A stretch of DNA of 64,000 nt from Nitrospira sp. (lineage in GTDB: Bacteria > Nitrospirota > Nitrospiria > Nitrospirales > Nitrospiraceae). Made by a program: the position numbers and the translations under genes. Numbering within the stretch: position 1 is the stretch's first letter; every line of letters begins with the position of its first letter. The notes below the pieces were generated by a model. The model had not been told where the DNA came from. It saw only the letters and a list, made by a program, of their open reading frames with translations, and did no database searches. This document shows, piece by piece, positions 60,626-64,000 of the stretch. The DNA lies in contig JALDRG010000008.1 in assembly GCA_031315995.1 (NCBI GenBank), forward strand, positions 124,001 to 188,000, written 5' to 3'.

Positions 60626-62035
60626 TCAGTGAGCGCGGTGCTCGCGCTCTGAGAAAACGGGCCCCGACCTGTCGAGGTGCTCCAGCGGCACCCCCTGCTT
60701 AAATCTGTGACGAATGGCCTGCACCTGATTGAAATCCTCGACGGGATTGCCGGCCAGCGCGAGAAAGCTGGCCTCATAGCCCTCCTCGAACCGCCCGATA
60801 CGACGATCAGGGAAAATAGCGGCCGGAGTGGCTTCACACCACATCTTGAGCAGCGCGAGATTATCGAAGAGGTGGAACGAATGCAGATGCATGATTTCGG
60901 CTAACGACGTGTCGGCATGATCACTGCCGACCAGCAGGTGCACTCCCGCGTGATGGAGCAGGTTGAGATTGTCCCTCAGGACATGTCCCCATGATTCAAC
61001 CTTCGTGGTTGTATGAGGATCGGCCGGCTCCGCGGCATGCGCCCCGTCGTGACCATGCGAGTGGGGCGCTGCCATGGACGGCATGGCGCGTCCTGCCACA
61101 GCCGTGGTCACGACCCGCACGCGCCGTTCGACAGCCACCCGCGCATCATCGTCCGTGAGTCTGGCACGCTCCGCATCAGTCGGGCTCTTCACCAGCCATC
61201 CGGGAACATGCGCAATCTCGTCGACGCCCGCACGGACCGCGTGGCGAAAGTCCGCCGCCGTTTCGACATGGGCTGTCACCTGGAGCCCGGCCGCATGGGC
61301 CTTGGCGACGATCAGTGGCACCAATCGAGGATGCAGGCCGGTCCGTGACCGGCGCTGCGGAGCCTCTCTGCCCACGTCCTCGTCTTCGGAGTGCACCACA
61401 TACACCTTCACGAAATCGGGCCGACCACTCGTGATCAACGACCACTTTGCATCCAGGTCGGCCTCGGTCTCGATGACGATATACGCGCGATTCTCAAACC
61501 ACCCCCGCTCGATCGTTCCGATAACCGGTTCATACCGACTTACCCGCAACACATCTTCATACAGCGCAATGGGGTGGCCGCCGTTCCCCGTGAGGCCGGC
61601 ATGCGCGAAGGTTGCGTCGATGCTCGTGGGCCGATTCACGGCACTGCGAATCTGCAGGGCGAAGTCCCTGACGTTGTTCGGGTTCTTCACGTAGAACACG
61701 CCGTCCGTGAGATACCGCTGCGACACCGTCTGAAGGTTCCAGGGGCCTTCGACGTTGTGATTGTGTGCTTCCCCAAACGGCGGCACGATGAACAGGCCAG
61801 CCAGATCCACCGTTTCGATCCGGCCCGGAGGCGAGGTGCGCGTCAGGCGTCCCTGCGCCGAATACCAGGTGGCCGATTGAAACTCTTGGCCATCAAACCA
61901 CCGGCCATTGATGAAAGCATATTGCCCCCCCTCCGACTGCCCCGTCGGGAGCGAAGACCCCGACGATGGGGACATGCCAGCTCCAGCTCCGCAGCCGGCC
62001 AGCAGCATAACCAGAACCCACGCCATGCGACTCAT
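60626..62035 (-). CDS. Amidohydrolase-family lipoprotein
   Basis: From the ATG at 62035 (AAAGGAA upstream) the product is 469 residues with lipobox LLAGC (Cys15). It looks like a metal-dependent amidohydrolase: HNHN in PPFGEAHNHN (metal site I), Lys in FVKVYVV as the possible carbamylated Lys, TAHVETAADF and later GSDHADTSLAEI with Asp. A His-rich insert (PHSHGHDGAHAAEP) may add a metal site. It may hydrolyse a peptide or chelator at the envelope. Followed after 50 bases by TonB receptor B in the same direction, so likely one operon. Confidence 0.85.
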   Translation of the reverse strand: MSRMAWVLVMLLAGCGAGAGMSPSSGSSLPTGQSEGGQYAFINGRWFDGQEFQSATWYSAQGRLTRTSPPGRIETVDLAGLFIVPPFGEAHNHNVEGPWNLQTVSQRYLTDGVFYVKNPNNVRDFALQIRSAVNRPTSIDATFAHAGLTGNGGHPIALYEDVLRVSRYEPVIGTIERGWFENRAYIVIETEADLDAKWSLITSGRPDFVKVYVVHSEDEDVGREAPQRRSRTGLHPRLVPLIVAKAHAAGLQVTAHVETAADFRHAVRAGVDEIAHVPGWLVKSPTDAERARLTDDDARVAVERRVRVVTTAVAGRAMPSMAAPHSHGHDGAHAAEPADPHTTTKVESWGHVLRDNLNLLHHAGVHLLVGSDHADTSLAEIMHLHSFHLFDNLALLKMWCEATPAAIFPDRRIGRFEEGYEASFLALAGNPVEDFNQVQAIRHRFKQGVPLEHLDRSGPVFSEREHRAH

Positions 62036-62109
62036 CGTTCCTTTCACCCGCCCATGCAGAGCTGCACCGGCTTGGTCGCCGGTCATTTGCAGCCATTGCC
62101 AGGTACGTC

Positions 62110-62304
62110 CTAGGCAGTCAGGTTCATTTCCTGCGTCTTATTGGTTTGCACCAGCCGATCCAGCGAGGTACGGAACACCCTGAGGCTGCCACGCCCGATC
62201 TTGGTGCCCTCCAATCGCCCTTCCTCCACCCATCGATAAATGGTCCACCGACTCACCGCCAATACATCCGCCGCTTCCCCGACTCGCAACAGTGGCTTGT
62301 TCAT
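62110..62304 (-). CDS. Excisionase-family HTH DNA-binding protein, paralogue 2
   Basis: The 64-residue protein begins MNKPLLRVGEAADVLAVSRW, then TIYRWVEEGRLEGTKIGRGS, a winged HTH like paralogue 1 at 51.7 kb. It lies between TonB receptor C and the amidohydrolase in the same direction. The pairing of such an HTH with TonB-receptor genes twice in 12 kb suggests local regulators. No integrase or attachment site was seen. Confidence 0.88.
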   Translation of the reverse strand: MNKPLLRVGEAADVLAVSRWTIYRWVEEGRLEGTKIGRGSLRVFRTSLDRLVQTNKTQEMNLTA

Positions 62305-62369
62305 GGCAACCTCCTGATTGAGTGAATGCGCGAGCGGCGCTCGGATACCGTGCCGCTCGCGCTGAATGG

Positions 62370-64000
62370 CTAAAACAGTCCTAAGGTCACGCCGGCATAA
62401 ATGGATCGGCCGTACCCGGCGAAGAACAGGGTCTTGTTCGCATCCGCCGTGCTATCCGCAACTACGTTGCCGGAGGCCGCATATTTCTTGTCCGCAATAT
62501 TGTCGATCTCCGCAAAGAACTTTGCGAATCGGATCCACTTATTATTGTGGAACTCAAAATTCTTATGGATATTCAAGTTGGCAATCACAAAAGCGGGGAT
62601 GCCCACGGTGTTGTTGTTGTTCAAGAAGTAGCTGTTCATATAGTTGACTTCCACCCAACCACCCCACCCGCTGCCGCTATGATCGTAGGATTCCTTGAAA
62701 TTGAACGTGTCGGTCGGCACGTTTGGAACGACTTTGCCGTCCCGCACGAATGCCGTCGGAAGACCGCCCGATAGAAACTGGTCGCTAAAATTGATGTAGC
62801 GCGCATCGATGTGGGTATACGCACCGGAGAATCGCAACCCGTCCAAAGGCCGCCAGTCGTAGAACAATTCAATGCCCCGATATTGCGAAGAGTCCGCATT
62901 GATCGCAGCCTGACCGCCTGTATTGGAGACCACCTGGCTGATGATTTCATCCTTCACGAACGTGACGAACCCGACCAACTGCACGGTCAACGTCTTATGC
63001 AGACGGGACTCCGTTCCAAGTTCCACGTTGAGATTTTTCTGCGGCTTCAGATCGAAATTCGTTCCAGCCAAGCCGGTAAAAGGGTTGGTCAGTAGGTTGC
63101 TGAAGCCGGGAATGGCATACCCGGTAGAAGCGCGCACCCAATGGCGATACCCATCGGTCGGCTTCCAACTGATTGACATCTCCGGCGCCCAGTTACTGAA
63201 ACTGCGTTCCGCCCCGGCTCGGCCGCTCACCGCTCCCGCCGTGTAGTTGATCGTCTGCACGCTCAACTGTGATTGCTCGAAGCCGAGACCCGCGGCCAAG
63301 GTCCATTTCGGCAAAAACTGCAATTCTTCTCGAAACCGCCCGCCGATGTTTCGAATCGTTCCACGGCTATTCTGCGCCAATGTTCCGCGCGTCCCGAAAA
63401 AGTCCTGGAGATTGTTGAAGGTCTGCCCTTCCTGCTCCATCTGATTCACGAAAAACCCGACGTAACTCCGCAACGGCATGTCGAACAGCCGTCCGTCATG
63501 ACGCAAATCGGTGTAATGCTTGTAGTTTGGATTGATGTTGTCGGTGATCTGGGTGAAGGTCTGATTGATGTCCTTCACGTCATAGTCGGCTTCCATCGTC
63601 AGTACGGTGTTGGCATCGATCTGCCGTTCATACATTCCACCAATGATGTTCCGCCGATCCAATCGCCGCTGAGCGAGCAACACGGGATTGGTCGCGTTGT
63701 TGATGCCGCCGGCCTGTCGATGGTCGGCGTTGAATTGATCGATGGTCAATCGGGTGGGGACTCGAGAATTCAGCCAGTTCGTGATGGCTTTGAAGTACAA
63801 GTTCTGTTTGTCGTCCACCTTCACGCGAAAATTAAAATTCATCGTTTGCGTGCTGTAGTCGCTGTGCCGAATAAATCCATCCTCGGAGACGTGACTTCCG
63901 AACAACGAGATGTCCACGTTCGTAAATTGTTGGCCGACGGCGAACGCGTATTTCTGATAGCCGTACGATCCGCCGCTGATGAAACTCTCCATGCCGTTAA
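62370..64000 (-). CDS. TonB-dependent receptor (C), C-terminal part
   Basis: The frame is open to the right edge (the codons before the Met at 63992 are also open), so the plug and signal peptide lie outside the window. What is visible is a beta-barrel: ISGGSYGYQKYAFAVG, the many aromatic-rich strands, AEIDNIADKKYAASGNVV and the C-terminal GVTLGLF. Ligand unknown. It continues the cluster with the HTH paralogue 2 and the amidohydrolase. Confidence 0.9.
   Translation of the reverse strand, partial: NGMESFISGGSYGYQKYAFAVGQQFTNVDISLFGSHVSEDGFIRHSDYSTQTMNFNFRVKVDDKQNLYFKAITNWLNSRVPTRLTIDQFNADHRQAGGINNATNPVLLAQRRLDRRNIIGGMYERQIDANTVLTMEADYDVKDINQTFTQITDNINPNYKHYTDLRHDGRLFDMPLRSYVGFFVNQMEQEGQTFNNLQDFFGTRGTLAQNSRGTIRNIGGRFREELQFLPKWTLAAGLGFEQSQLSVQTINYTAGAVSGRAGAERSFSNWAPEMSISWKPTDGYRHWVRASTGYAIPGFSNLLTNPFTGLAGTNFDLKPQKNLNVELGTESRLHKTLTVQLVGFVTFVKDEIISQVVSNTGGQAAINADSSQYRGIELFYDWRPLDGLRFSGAYTHIDARYINFSDQFLSGGLPTAFVRDGKVVPNVPTDTFNFKESYDHSGSGWGGWVEVNYMNSYFLNNNNTVGIPAFVIANLNIHKNFEFHNNKWIRFAKFFAEIDNIADKKYAASGNVVADSTADANKTLFFAGYGRSIYAGVTLGLF

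Overview
The window is a high-GC stretch of a Gram-negative chromosome and most resembles a member of the genus Nitrospira (phylum Nitrospirota). That assignment is an inference from gene content: hopanoid and isoprenoid genes, cytochrome P460-type proteins, an SmbP-like His-heptad protein, a nickel regulator beside a TonB-dependent receptor, a variant S-adenosylmethionine decarboxylase homologue, and dispersed palindromic intergenic elements. No rRNA, tRNA, CRISPR array, prophage or insertion sequence with a transposase was seen.

Layout. 1-4.9 kb (minus strand): a tight operon with its own sigma70-type promoter that looks like 2-aminoethylphosphonate (AEP) lipid biosynthesis: a split phosphonopyruvate decarboxylase, AEP transaminase, a cytidylyltransferase, a CDP-alcohol phosphatidyltransferase with a degenerate nucleotidyltransferase-like N-terminal domain, and a flippase-like membrane protein running off the left edge. 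5-6.1 kb: two tandem secreted paralogues of unknown function. 6.2-11.3 kb: TetR regulator, adaptor and RND pump with a perfect palindromic operator. 11.4-21 kb (mostly minus): SCP2-like protein, AdoMetDC-like protein, flavin reductase, M50 protease plus DUF2167 pair, an antitoxin with a decayed toxin, a DUF2914 protein, lipoprotein and several proteins of unknown function. 21.3-25.9 kb (plus): farnesyl diphosphate synthase, HpnA, a carotenoid-biosynthesis membrane protein, cytochrome c and small membrane or periplasmic proteins. 26.2-28.7 kb: a GAF kinase homologue lacking the phospho-acceptor His, then a secreted protein.

28.8-46.1 kb (mostly minus): alkyladenine glycosylase; nikR with a TonB receptor under a recognisable promoter/operator; a frameshifted REC/HD-GYP regulator next to a hybrid kinase; a pseudopilin with a Gly/Asn-rich insert; a HAMP protein and lipoprotein; and a copper-type P-ATPase with three YHS domains, translationally coupled to an HtrA protease and close to a DsbA-like protein. 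After that come a Slp lipoprotein, a tandem-RRM protein and a Crp/Fnr regulator. 46.3-64 kb: small proteins, then an accessory-looking minus-strand region with an SmbP-like protein, two P460 homologues (one without the heme His, one frameshifted), a TPR protein, two related excisionase-type HTH proteins, three TonB-dependent receptors, an amidohydrolase lipoprotein and an S9 peptidase homologue that has lost its catalytic Ser and His.

At least three genes carry single-base indels (about 32.8, 51.2 and 58.8 kb), two of them in or next to homopolymer runs, and the toxin at 15.0-15.3 kb carries a stop plus a frameshift. Either some genes are decaying or the consensus has residual indel errors; the two cannot be separated from one sequence.
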